Assembly: GCA_035541775.1 (NCBI GenBank)
Contig: DATKMP010000268.1
Coordinates: 1-14,840, forward strand
DNA length: 14,840 nt
Direction of reading: 5' to 3'
From: DATKMP01 sp035541775
Lineage (GTDB): Bacteria; Bacteroidota; Ignavibacteria; UBA10030
The notes under the pieces were generated by a model, which saw nothing but the letters and a program-made list of their open reading frames with translations, ran no database searches and was not told the origin of the DNA. Made by a program: the position numbers and the translations under genes. Of this stretch, positions 7,757-13,474 are shown one piece after another (the stretch's first letter is position 1; every line of letters starts with the position of its first letter).

Positions 7757-7965
7757 ACTTTTAGTGAAGAACCTCGAGGGATACTCGATTTAATTTTCAA
7801 ATGTAACTATATTAGATAAGAATATTTCTACGCAGTAGTTTGCTGCCATCCGTAAGAATGCGCAAATAACATATGACGTAACAATTCTAGTTGGTCTTGA
7901 TACTCACAGAAGATACTAGTTTCAAATAATGAACTACATGATATGTTAAAAAAGATACTTAGAAT

Positions 7966-8520
7966 ATGTATAACAACTTGATTGACAGGTTAAAAAATAA
8001 TAAAAAGCTCTGGAATGATTTTCAGAAATTGTTACACAAGAAAGTTATTCCAGCGAAAACAATCTTACTCAACGAGGGAGAAATAGCACATTACATTTAC
8101 TTTATAAAAAAAGGATGTATACGTGAGTGGTTTAATAAAGATGGCAAGGATATAACCTTTCAATTCTTTTTCGAAGGACAGGCAGTTGCATCAATTGATA
8201 GTTTTTTAAATAGTCAACCTAGTATATATACTCTTGAAAGCATTGAACCGTCAATAATATTTTCACTCAGGAAGAACAATTTTAATCAGCTCCAACGATT
8301 ATATCCTGAGATAAAAGAGGGTTTTCAAGAGCTTATGTTTCACCGATTGAGAAATTATTCCCGCCTTTTTCTATCCAGGATTAAAGACACTCCCCAAGAG
8401 CGTTATGAAGATTTAATTATGAACCATCCTGAAATCATAAAACGGGTACCACAACATTATATTGCTTCATATTTAGGTATCACACCTATTTCGTTAAGCA
8501 GGATTAGAAATAGAAAATAG
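7966..8520 (+). CDS. Crp/Fnr-family transcriptional regulator
   Basis: A 184-residue DNA-binding regulator. The N-terminal cyclic-nucleotide-binding-like beta barrel spans about residues 20-110, with LLNEGEIAHYIYFIKKGCIRE (34-54) as its signature stretch. A long dimerisation helix follows (about 111-140, LYPEIKEGFQELMFHRLRNYSRLFLSRI). A shortened winged helix-turn-helix ends the protein, with RVPQHYIASYLGITPISLSRIRNR (160-183) as the recognition region, typical of Bacteroidota members. There is only one cysteine (Cys51), so no Fnr-type iron-sulphur sensor is present, and the effector is unknown. No strong ribosome site precedes the ATG. It opens an AT-rich, same-strand cassette. The stop is a lone TAG, and the same frame then stays open through the downstream ferredoxin, so the two genes are separated by one codon of sense. 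Confidence 0.88.
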   Translation: MYNNLIDRLKNNKKLWNDFQKLLHKKVIPAKTILLNEGEIAHYIYFIKKGCIREWFNKDGKDITFQFFFEGQAVASIDSFLNSQPSIYTLESIEPSIIFSLRKNNFNQLQRLYPEIKEGFQELMFHRLRNYSRLFLSRIKDTPQERYEDLIMNHPEIIKRVPQHYIASYLGITPISLSRIRNRK

Positions 8521-8556
8521 ATTTCATTTATTAACAATTGTTATCGTCAAAATACC

Positions 8557-8880
8557 TTGCCTGAGGTATATTTATATAAACAAATCGATAACAATCTGAG
8601 ATCTATTATTTTTAGCCACAAACATACCCTCACACCATTTGTTCAGCTTGACACTAAAAAATGTAAGGCATGCTGGACATGCATCGAGAATTGCTCACAG
8701 CAGATCATCAACAAAGTTGATTTACCCTGGCACAAGCACGCTTTGATTGTTGAACCGGATGCCTGCATAGGTTGTTTAAATTGCGTTAACATATGTCCAT
8801 ATAATGCTTATTCAATAAATGATAGAGCAAAACAAGGAACTGAAAAAACAAAACAAATAACACGTTTTTTAAATTGTTGA
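8557..8880 (+). CDS. Two-[4Fe-4S] ferredoxin-like protein
   Basis: A small iron-sulphur protein, about 107 residues from the TTG chosen here. Two complete cluster motifs are present: C36-x2-C39-x2-C42-x3-C46 (CKACWTCIENC) and C70-x2-C73-x2-C76-x3-C80 followed by Pro (CIGCLNCVNICP). This is the classical bacterial 2[4Fe-4S] ferredoxin arrangement for electron transfer. Between them lies a His-rich stretch, DLPWHKHALIVEPDAC. There is no signal peptide. The start is uncertain: no ATG or GTG occurs in frame before the first motif, TTG at 8557 lacks a ribosome site, and the frame is open back to the TAG at 8518 that ends the regulator gene. It is followed six bases later by the methyltransferase ATG, implying one transcript. 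Its redox partner is not identified. Confidence 0.8.
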   Translation: MPEVYLYKQIDNNLRSIIFSHKHTLTPFVQLDTKKCKACWTCIENCSQQIINKVDLPWHKHALIVEPDACIGCLNCVNICPYNAYSINDRAKQGTEKTKQITRFLNC

Positions 8881-8886
8881 CAAATA

Positions 8887-9705
8887 ATGAAAGACTCAAA
8901 CGAAATAAAACTTGGGAGTATACAAGAAACCCTCTTACTTCCTTTATGGGGAAGAGCAATTGAGACACAAAAAGAAAAGCCTCTTCTTGTAGATAACAAA
9001 GCTGTTTCCATAATAAATAATATCTCTTACGATTTTTCAGTTATTTCAAAAAATATCAATAAGTTCGTTCAGTTCGGTTGGATTGCACGATGCAATTACT
9101 TTGATAGAAAAATAAAGACATTCATTGAGCTATACCCTGAAGCGACGATCGTCAATATTGGCTGCGGACTTGATACGACATTTGACCGTGTCGACAATGG
9201 ATTAATTCAATGGATAGACTTAGACTTACCGGATACAATTGAGCTGAGAAAGAAGTATATCTTTGAATCAGATAGAAGACAGTTCATTCCTAAATCAATC
9301 TTTGATACAAGCTGGTATGACAAAATAAAGAATAAAAGGAATGTTATGCTTCTCATTGCTGGAGTGCTTTACTATTTTACTGAATCTGATGTGAAAAACC
9401 TCTTTAATGATTTTCATATTTTTCTTCCGGGGGCAGAGATTATTTTTGACTACGGTTCTAAATTAGGGATAAAATTTTCGAACAAAAGAGTTATTGAAAA
9501 AGGGGGAATGGATAAATCTGCATATATAAAGTGGGGCATCGATAATCTCCTGGAAATAGAAAATTGGAATAGTAATATCAAAGTATTGAACGATATGCCA
9601 TTGTATCAGGAACATAAACAATATTATTCATTTATAGAGAGAATCGGTATGAATATAGCTGATGCGCTGAAGTTGATGTCATTAGCTCATATTAGAATAA
9701 GTTGA
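8887..9705 (+). CDS. LCMT/TcmP-family SAM-dependent methyltransferase
   Basis: A 272-residue class I methyltransferase of the leucine carboxyl methyltransferase-like family (COG3315/PF04072 type, which includes polyketide O-methyltransferases). The SAM-binding motif I is ATIVNIGCGLDTTFDRV (residues 86-102). It is followed by the acidic strand WIDLDLPDTIELRKKY (109-124), whose 'DLPxxixxkk' is diagnostic of the family, and the post-motif LLIAGVLYYFTESDVKNLF (155-173). The preceding helix QFGWIARCNYFDRKIKTFI (62-80) matches the family's 'RtrwiDd' region. There is no membrane segment. It starts six bases after the ferredoxin stop. The substrate cannot be deduced; co-location with a ferredoxin and a Crp/Fnr regulator could mean a redox-regulated small-molecule modification, but that is inference. 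Base composition is AT-rich, like the rest of the cassette. Confidence 0.88.
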   Translation: MKDSNEIKLGSIQETLLLPLWGRAIETQKEKPLLVDNKAVSIINNISYDFSVISKNINKFVQFGWIARCNYFDRKIKTFIELYPEATIVNIGCGLDTTFDRVDNGLIQWIDLDLPDTIELRKKYIFESDRRQFIPKSIFDTSWYDKIKNKRNVMLLIAGVLYYFTESDVKNLFNDFHIFLPGAEIIFDYGSKLGIKFSNKRVIEKGGMDKSAYIKWGIDNLLEIENWNSNIKVLNDMPLYQEHKQYYSFIERIGMNIADALKLMSLAHIRIS

Positions 9706-9737
9706 ACATAAATCCTACAGCGTGCCGTTCTAACAAT

Positions 9738-9744
9738 AAGGAGG
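9738..9744 (+). promoter_or_regulatory. Ribosome binding site of the membrane-protein gene
   Basis: AAGGAGG, six bases before the ATG at 9751. It is the strongest such site in the + strand cassette and fixes that start. Confidence 0.85.
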
Positions 9745-9750
9745 ACAACA

Positions 9751-10246
9751 ATGCTTCGAGGACTAAAAATAGTTCACTTTTGTGGTCTTGTATTGTCGCT
9801 GGGCAGTATTTTCACTTTCATTGTCATCTCTGCCCTTCTGGAAGGTGCCAGCCTAGAGAATATTGTCTTTGGAAGAAAGATCATTAGCACTGGCACCAAC
9901 GTATTAACAGTTCCCGGTATATTGGTGCTTGCCATTACCGGCGTTTTGGATGGGATACAAGCGTTATGGCTTGAAAAACTTATTTTTCCAGCTCAAGCTC
10001 CTGCTCATTACACTGATTGTTGTAAACGGATTATTTTTTGTTTTGCCCTTAGTAAACTCGGCGACAGAAATAGCGGCTCATTCGCTTGCACAAGGTCAGC
10101 TCCTTCCACAGTATAGGGCTTTGTATATGCAAGAATCAACTTTTGGAACAGGAAACATTTTGCTTATAGGGGCAGCAGCAGTTATTGGAGTATGGAGAGT
10201 TGGTACTAGATCTATTAAAAACAACAGAAAAGAATTAATCGAATAA
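9751..10246 (+). pseudogene. Four-helix DUF2269-like membrane protein gene, frameshifted
   Basis: Two overlapping frames join into one inner-membrane protein of about 164 residues. Frame one starts at 9751 after a strong AAGGAGG: MLRGLKIVHFCGLVLSLGS (TM1 at about 6-29) and TVPGILVLAITGVLDGI (TM2). Frame two takes over near 9974-9987 and gives LLLITLIVVNGLFFVLPLV (TM3) and NILLIGAAAVIGVWRVG (TM4) before a basic tail, RSIKNNRKELIE. One base fewer in either the A5 (9974-9978) or the T5 (9983-9987) run restores a continuous frame, ALWLEKLIFQLKLLL. The pattern resembles DUF2269-type predicted integral membrane proteins of unknown function. Unshifted, frame one ends at 10116 with a nonsense tail. 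It lies 45 bases after the methyltransferase and may share its transcript. A sequencing indel is as likely as true decay. Confidence 0.7.
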
Positions 10247-10352
10247 GTACGGGCAATTGTCGAGGAGCAGTCGCTCATCGTAGGTCAATGATAAAAGGAA
10301 ATCATGCGTAATCGTGAAATCAAATAGTGTGATTTTCATTGGCGGCAGTAAC

Positions 10353-11252
10353 TCACCTTAGAATATTTCGAATACTCCTATCGGTTAAACCAACGGATTT
10401 TGCAGCATCGGATTGAGAATCATCGTATTTAACCATTGCTACCCTAACGATTTCTTTCTCAATCATTGATAGAGAATATTTCAGCGAAAATTCTCTTCCT
10501 TCATCAATCATCAAGTTAATTTTAGCAAGTTCGATCCTTTCCCTTTGTTGAATTGCAATTTTATCTGGAAAAACTTTAAGTGACTTTACAAATGCCTTAA
10601 GGTCGAGAATATTCGTTTCCCATCTGTGCTCTAAAAGTAATTCCATGAATCTTTGATCAATCTTTCTATATCTCTGAATTTGAAATTGAGTAAAGAAGTG
10701 TTGTGCAAGTTCCGGAATATCTTCTTTCCTTTTTTTCAAAGGCGGTATTTCAATGCAAGGATATTTAGAAAGATATTTATAGAGGGCTTGAGAAATACAA
10801 CCAGCTTTCAAATTTATCAAGGGGAATTCATTAAAAACGAAAATCATTCGGCAACGGATCGGTCTTTGCTCCTTCGTTCCAAGTCGGGCTATTGTTTTTT
10901 TGAAAATCGCCTCAACTAATCGATCCTGAAGAAATCTTGAAGCTTTATCGAGATGTTTCAATACTACAGTTGTGGGTAATTCGAGGACGCTGCGACGCGT
11001 GGTTGGAAGTTCTGGCGGACTGCCTCCAAGTAATCTGATTCGTTGGTCGCGTTCACTGAGGATTTTGAAATTGACGGTTTCGAGCTCGTGGTCTTTCAAT
11101 AAGGAATTGGCATGAATACGGGATGCCAAAAGAGATTTGCCTACTCCTGGTTCTCCAATAATAATGAGTGGAGAAGTATGTCCTGCATATTTTTCGAGAG
11201 AAGCTCTGATTCGCTTGATTACTGGACTCCTCCCTATTAGGTAGTCTGGCAT
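10353..11252 (-). CDS. Stand-alone NtrC-like AAA+ protein lacking the sigma54 GAFTGA loop
   Basis: A 299-residue AAA+ protein with a Fis-type C-terminus, built like the central and DNA-binding parts of sigma54 enhancer-binding proteins but without a receiver or GAF domain. Walker A is intact (GEPGVGKS, 33-40). The region that should hold the GAFTGA loop reads IRLLGGSPPELPTTRRSVLE (72-91), with no such motif. The Walker B position reads TTVVLKHLDKAS (94-105) instead of the usual 'GTLFLDEI', so the acidic pair is missing. Later parts are well kept: YPCIEIPPLKKRKEDIPELAQHFF (164-187), HRWETNILDLKAFV (209-222), and a helix-turn-helix MIEKEIVR...DAAKSVGLTDRSIRNI (263-297). Likely DNA-binding, probably not a sigma54 activator, and ATP hydrolysis is doubtful. 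An in-frame stop lies one codon upstream of the ATG, and the gene begins at the cas1 break. Confidence 0.8.
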   Translation of the reverse strand: MPDYLIGRSPVIKRIRASLEKYAGHTSPLIIIGEPGVGKSLLASRIHANSLLKDHELETVNFKILSERDQRIRLLGGSPPELPTTRRSVLELPTTVVLKHLDKASRFLQDRLVEAIFKKTIARLGTKEQRPIRCRMIFVFNEFPLINLKAGCISQALYKYLSKYPCIEIPPLKKRKEDIPELAQHFFTQFQIQRYRKIDQRFMELLLEHRWETNILDLKAFVKSLKVFPDKIAIQQRERIELAKINLMIDEGREFSLKYSLSMIEKEIVRVAMVKYDDSQSDAAKSVGLTDRSIRNILR

Positions 11253-11280
11253 CCCTTAACGCTTCGTTAATTCTTGGTAG

Positions 11281-11427
11281 CGTTTAACATTGTTATTCTG
11301 GATCGAAGGTGAACGAAAACCGATGCTGTTAGGATTAACGAGCACCAGCAGCTCCCTTGTAAAATGTTTTGCCAAAGAACTAAAAACCATTACCTATCCC
11401 CTGCTGCATGCGCCTGAACGAGTATAG
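11281..11427 (+). pseudogene. cas1: C-terminal remnant of type II cas1
   Basis: The frame from 11281 to the TAG at 11425-11427 reads RLTLLFWIEGERKPMLLGL, then TSTSSSLVKCFAKELKTITYPLLHAPERV. 'EGExrPMxxgl', 'tsSLvkcf' and the ending 'xxxitYP' match the C-terminus of Cas1, the integrase of CRISPR spacer acquisition, as found in type II-C loci. Only about 48 of roughly 300 codons remain, and the frame has stops at 11278, 11257 and 11242. The stop lies inside cas2 (17 bases past its ATG, a 20-base overlap), which is the normal cas1-cas2 arrangement. The catalytic Glu/His/Asp residues are gone. The break falls at about 11253-11290, right against the 5' end of the opposing AAA+ gene. Confidence 0.75.
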
Positions 11428-11737
11428 AATTGTGTGGGTCTTAGTATTTTTCGACCTTCCGACGGAAACCGACAGCGATAAACGCGCGTACACGGTGTTC
11501 CGCAAGAAGCTGCAAAAAGACGGGTTCGATATGTTCCAATTTTCCATCTATGTGCGGCATTGTATGAGTTATGAAAACTCCGGTGTGCATGTAAAGCGGG
11601 TGAAGAGTTTTCTGCCTACAAAAGGTCATGTGGGAATATTACGAATTACGGATAGACAGTTCGGGATGATGGAGATTTTCGACGGGAAGACAGCGGAGGA
11701 TTTGCGGCCGCCGCCGCAACAATTGGAGTTTTTTTAG
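11408..11737 (+). CDS. cas2: CRISPR-associated endoribonuclease/adaptation protein Cas2 (type II-like)
   Basis: Cas2 is the small ferredoxin-fold dimer that scaffolds Cas1 during spacer integration. The 109-residue protein is full length for a type II-C member: the opening MRLNEYRIVWVLVFFDLPTETDSDKRAYTVFRKKL (1-35) with the conserved Asp16 at the end of strand one, DGFDMFQFSIYVRHC (38-52), HVKRVKSFLPTKGHVGILRITDRQFGMMEIF (61-91), and a Pro-rich tail. The start overlaps the cas1 remnant by 20 bases, as in intact operons. No own ribosome site is evident, consistent with former translational coupling. With cas1 cut away and no cas9 or repeat-spacer array in the window, it is an orphan and can hardly support acquisition alone. 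Confidence 0.93.
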   Translation: MRLNEYRIVWVLVFFDLPTETDSDKRAYTVFRKKLQKDGFDMFQFSIYVRHCMSYENSGVHVKRVKSFLPTKGHVGILRITDRQFGMMEIFDGKTAEDLRPPPQQLEFF

Positions 11738-11837
11738 AGTCCGGATTCTTTCACCGAATTTTTTAGGAGGGTGTTTGCCTTAGTTTATCACTATCACAGA
11801 TGAGGATTGGCATGTCTGGATTATTGAATATGATGCC

Positions 11838-11863
11838 ACTTTCTTTGAAAGAGCAAAGAAAGT
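11838..11863. repeat. Hairpin repeat, copy 2 (acttTCTTT family)
   Basis: actttcttt (11838-11846) pairs with aaagaaagt (11855-11863) around eight bases. It is closely related to 7447-7470. Confidence 0.7.
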
Positions 11864-11881
11864 ATACCGCATTGTTTATAT

Positions 11882-11907
11882 GTTCTTTTCTCTTGATAGA
11901 AAAGAAC
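11882..11907. repeat. Perfect 10-base-stem hairpin
   Basis: gttcttttct (11882-11891) pairs with agaaaagaac (11898-11907) around cttgat. It sits between copy 2 of the smaller hairpin and the large palindrome, so the three may be one composite element. Confidence 0.7.
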
Positions 11908-11924
11908 CAAAAGATCAGGACTGT

Positions 11925-12053
11925 AGAAAAATGAGCTAACAACTTCGAATGTGTCTCTCGCAAACAATAAACTCATCCGCCTGTGGCGGATTCAAACAAT
12001 ATTGTTTGCAGGTGCGCCCCGACACATTCTTGTTGTTTTAACGCTCATTTTCT
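11925..12053. repeat. Large nested inverted repeat, ~129 bases
   Basis: Arms pair in several blocks from outside in: agaaaaatgagc (11925-11936) with gctcattttct (12043-12053, one extra A on the left); caac and flanks with gttg; gaatgtgtc (11947-11955) with gacacattc (12021-12029); gcaaacaat (11960-11968) with attgtttgc (12001-12009); and the tip atccgcc (11975-11981) with ggcggat (11985-11991) around tgt. A 16-base perfect palindrome (11993-12008) is also present in the right arm. The nesting is far beyond chance and suggests a structured RNA or a small non-autonomous mobile element. Confidence 0.75.
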
Positions 12054-12124
12054 AAGGTCATTAAATAGAAAGTCCACTTCTCGGACAGGAAAGTTCGAAG
12101 ACATATTTAAGATACCCACGTACA

Positions 12125-12143
12125 CCTGCCTACAGCAAGCAGG
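12125..12143. repeat. REP-like palindrome related to that at 5369
   Basis: cctgc (12125-12129) pairs with gcagg (12139-12143). The core tgcctac-gcaagcagg is nearly the same as at 5372-5389. Confidence 0.5.
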
Positions 12144-12171
12144 CGACATGACAGAAAAAAAGAGAAAATGC

Positions 12172-12205
12172 AAAATGCCCCGCCGGAAGGCGAGGCATTT
12201 TTTTT
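12172..12205 (+). terminator. Rho-independent terminator
   Basis: aaatgcc (12173-12179) and cgcc (12181-12184) pair with ggcg (12189-12192) and ggcattt (12194-12200) around a ggaa tetraloop with one mismatch, followed by a run of eight T (12198-12205). It would end transcripts coming from the cas2 side. In the reverse direction, with a weaker T-run, it could serve the nitroreductase gene. Confidence 0.85.
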
Positions 12206-12332
12206 AATCGTCAAGTCTCTATAAGTTGTTATTTTTCAATCGTGGCCGCCTTAGTATATTCTAAAGAACAGTAACGATCAAAAAGTCTGTGCCAAGGGCA
12301 TCACTTCGTGAAAAGCAAATCACACCGTAAAG

Positions 12333-12352
12333 CCGACGAGTAAGACGAAGAG
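12333..12352 (+). repeat. 20-base copy of the hrpB 3' end
   Basis: Twenty bases identical to 1614-1633, inside the codons for the basic tail of HrpB (PTSKTKR). Flanking similarity fades at once on both sides. Confidence 0.6.
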
Positions 12353-12538
12353 ATACCATCGACAACGGTGGTAAAAATTAAAAAACATCTTTAACCTTTT
12401 TTGCAATTTTCATTGAGCCGAGAACAACGTATTCTAAAAAATTCTTTTCCGCCGGTTGTCTTTACCGAATTTATTCACGCCGTACTAACGCCGGCCAAAA
12501 TTGCCAGCACGGCTTGGCTAAAGCATGAAGTCATGGAA

Positions 12539-13165
12539 TTAACGAAGATGAACGAACAACTGTTCTTTGGGACGCCGAACCTTTTTGGCGTTCACAAGGT
12601 AATCGTTCGCCGCATCGCGCTTGCCGAGCGCCATCAGCACCACGCTGTGCTCGCCTTTGGCTTTCAGTCCGAGAACTTCATCGAGCCCATCCGCATCGAA
12701 TCCTTCCATCGGCGTTGCATCCACGCCTTCGAGAGCGGCGGCGGTCAGACCGAAGCCAAGCGCAATGTACGCCTGCCGCGCATTCCAGTTCAGCAGTGCT
12801 TCCGGAGATTTTTGAGCAGACTTTGTGATGGAAGTTTTAAATCCATCTAAACTCTTCACATCGACTTTTCGTGTTGCAGCAATATTCTGGATGTATGCAT
12901 CCACTTCCGCGGGCGTGTAATGATTCCACGCAGCGAACACGAGCAGGTGCGAGCTTTCCGTAATTTGCGGCTGGTTGGCGGCAGTTTTTATTTTTTCCCG
13001 CAGCGCTGCATCTTCCACCACATAAATCGTGTACGGCTGCAAACCGATGGATGATGGGGCAAGCCGGATGGCTTCTAAAATGCGTTCGACTTTTTCTTTG
13101 GGAAGTTTTTCGCCTGTCATGCGCTTGGTAGCATAGCGCCAGTTCAATCGTTCTAATAAGTCCAT
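12539..13165 (-). CDS. Nitroreductase-family NAD(P)H-dependent FMN oxidoreductase
   Basis: A 208-residue flavoprotein of the nitroreductase superfamily, which uses FMN and NAD(P)H to reduce nitro compounds, quinones or similar acceptors as a dimer in the cytoplasm. Landmarks in order: RYATKRM (10-16), whose arginines bind the FMN phosphate; RLAPSSIGLQPY (34-45), the flavin-contacting loop; WNARQAYIALGFGLTAAALEGVDATPMEGFD (127-157), the conserved helix and 'G(v)D(a)tPMeGFd' loop near the isoalloxazine ring; and VVLMALGKRD (175-184), the final strand. Length is usual for the NfsB/YodC-like branch. AAAGGA lies about eight bases upstream of the ATG. It stands alone; the physiological substrate cannot be read from the sequence. 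GC and codon choice match the flanking core genes rather than the AT-rich cassette. Confidence 0.93.
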   Translation of the reverse strand: MDLLERLNWRYATKRMTGEKLPKEKVERILEAIRLAPSSIGLQPYTIYVVEDAALREKIKTAANQPQITESSHLLVFAAWNHYTPAEVDAYIQNIAATRKVDVKSLDGFKTSITKSAQKSPEALLNWNARQAYIALGFGLTAAALEGVDATPMEGFDADGLDEVLGLKAKGEHSVVLMALGKRDAANDYLVNAKKVRRPKEQLFVHLR

Positions 13166-13474
13166 AACTCTATCCTTTCAAATCCGATATATAGTATTTT
13201 CAATTTGTTATATCTTAAACACGGGAAGCTGCCGAGTCGTTCCAGCGGAATATGATTTTTTATCATCAAAAATAGTCGAAACATTCAAGTTGTACGCGGC
13301 AGCACGGGCAAGGTAAAATTCATTACCTAACAATGGCTAAACGGATCGCTGCAACGTTTCGATATTGTCTGCCATCGGCAAGATGACCAATGCGAGCATG
13401 GAAAAAATACAGGAAACTGAATATTGACGATAAACGGGAAACAATCCTTCGCCTATCAATATTTTTACTTGTCA
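13166..13474. other. Spacer between uup and the nitroreductase gene
   Basis: No gene or RNA is seen in these 309 bases. An inverted pair aatattga/tcaatatt (13420-13427 and 13456-13463) follows the uup stop with a 28-base loop. It may mark the end of that transcript but is not a convincing terminator. The nitroreductase promoter should lie at the low-coordinate end but no boxes stand out. Confidence 0.4.

Larger units (their letters stand above)
7372..7965. other. Spacer with two hairpin repeats, no gene seen
   Basis: These 594 bases contain no supported coding frame. They hold the hairpins at 7447-7470 and 7733-7756. The text around the second (tttgcgaggagtgaaac at 7717-7733 and gaacctcgaggga at 7769-7781) resembles a short extragenic repeat common in bacterial and metagenomic genomes; that comparison is from memory. 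The last 100 bases are AT-rich and presumably hold the promoter of the Crp/Fnr gene, but I cannot pick out boxes. Confidence 0.45.
11738..12538. other. Long repeat-rich spacer after cas2; no CRISPR array
   Basis: These 801 bases hold no supported gene. They contain three successive hairpins (11838-11863, 11882-11907, 11925-12053), a REP-like palindrome (12125-12143), a strong terminator (12172-12205), a 20-base match to the hrpB 3' end (12333-12352), and a stretch of higher GC at about 12410-12535. The last may be decayed coding sequence, but I cannot identify it. I looked for regularly spaced 30-47-base repeats, as expected after cas2, and found none. Confidence 0.6.

Noticed and set aside
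10316..10337. Hairpin between the convergent membrane-protein and AAA+ genes as a terminator
   Set aside because: The stem is only six AT-rich bases with a bulge and no following T-run.
11749..11765. Possible terminator directly after cas2
   Set aside because: Only a three-base GC stem precedes the T-run; too weak to call.
11983..12207. Plus-strand frame of 74 codons
   Set aside because: It runs through half of the large palindrome and into the terminator stem; no ribosome site and no protein-like composition.
11738..12400. CRISPR array expected downstream of cas2
   Set aside because: No evenly spaced repeats of 25-47 bases; the repeats present are inverted, of different lengths and not separated by unique spacers.
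12401..12850. Plus-strand frame of 149 codons
   Set aside because: Its second half is antisense to the nitroreductase gene, which has clear family motifs; the first half has no recognisable domain.
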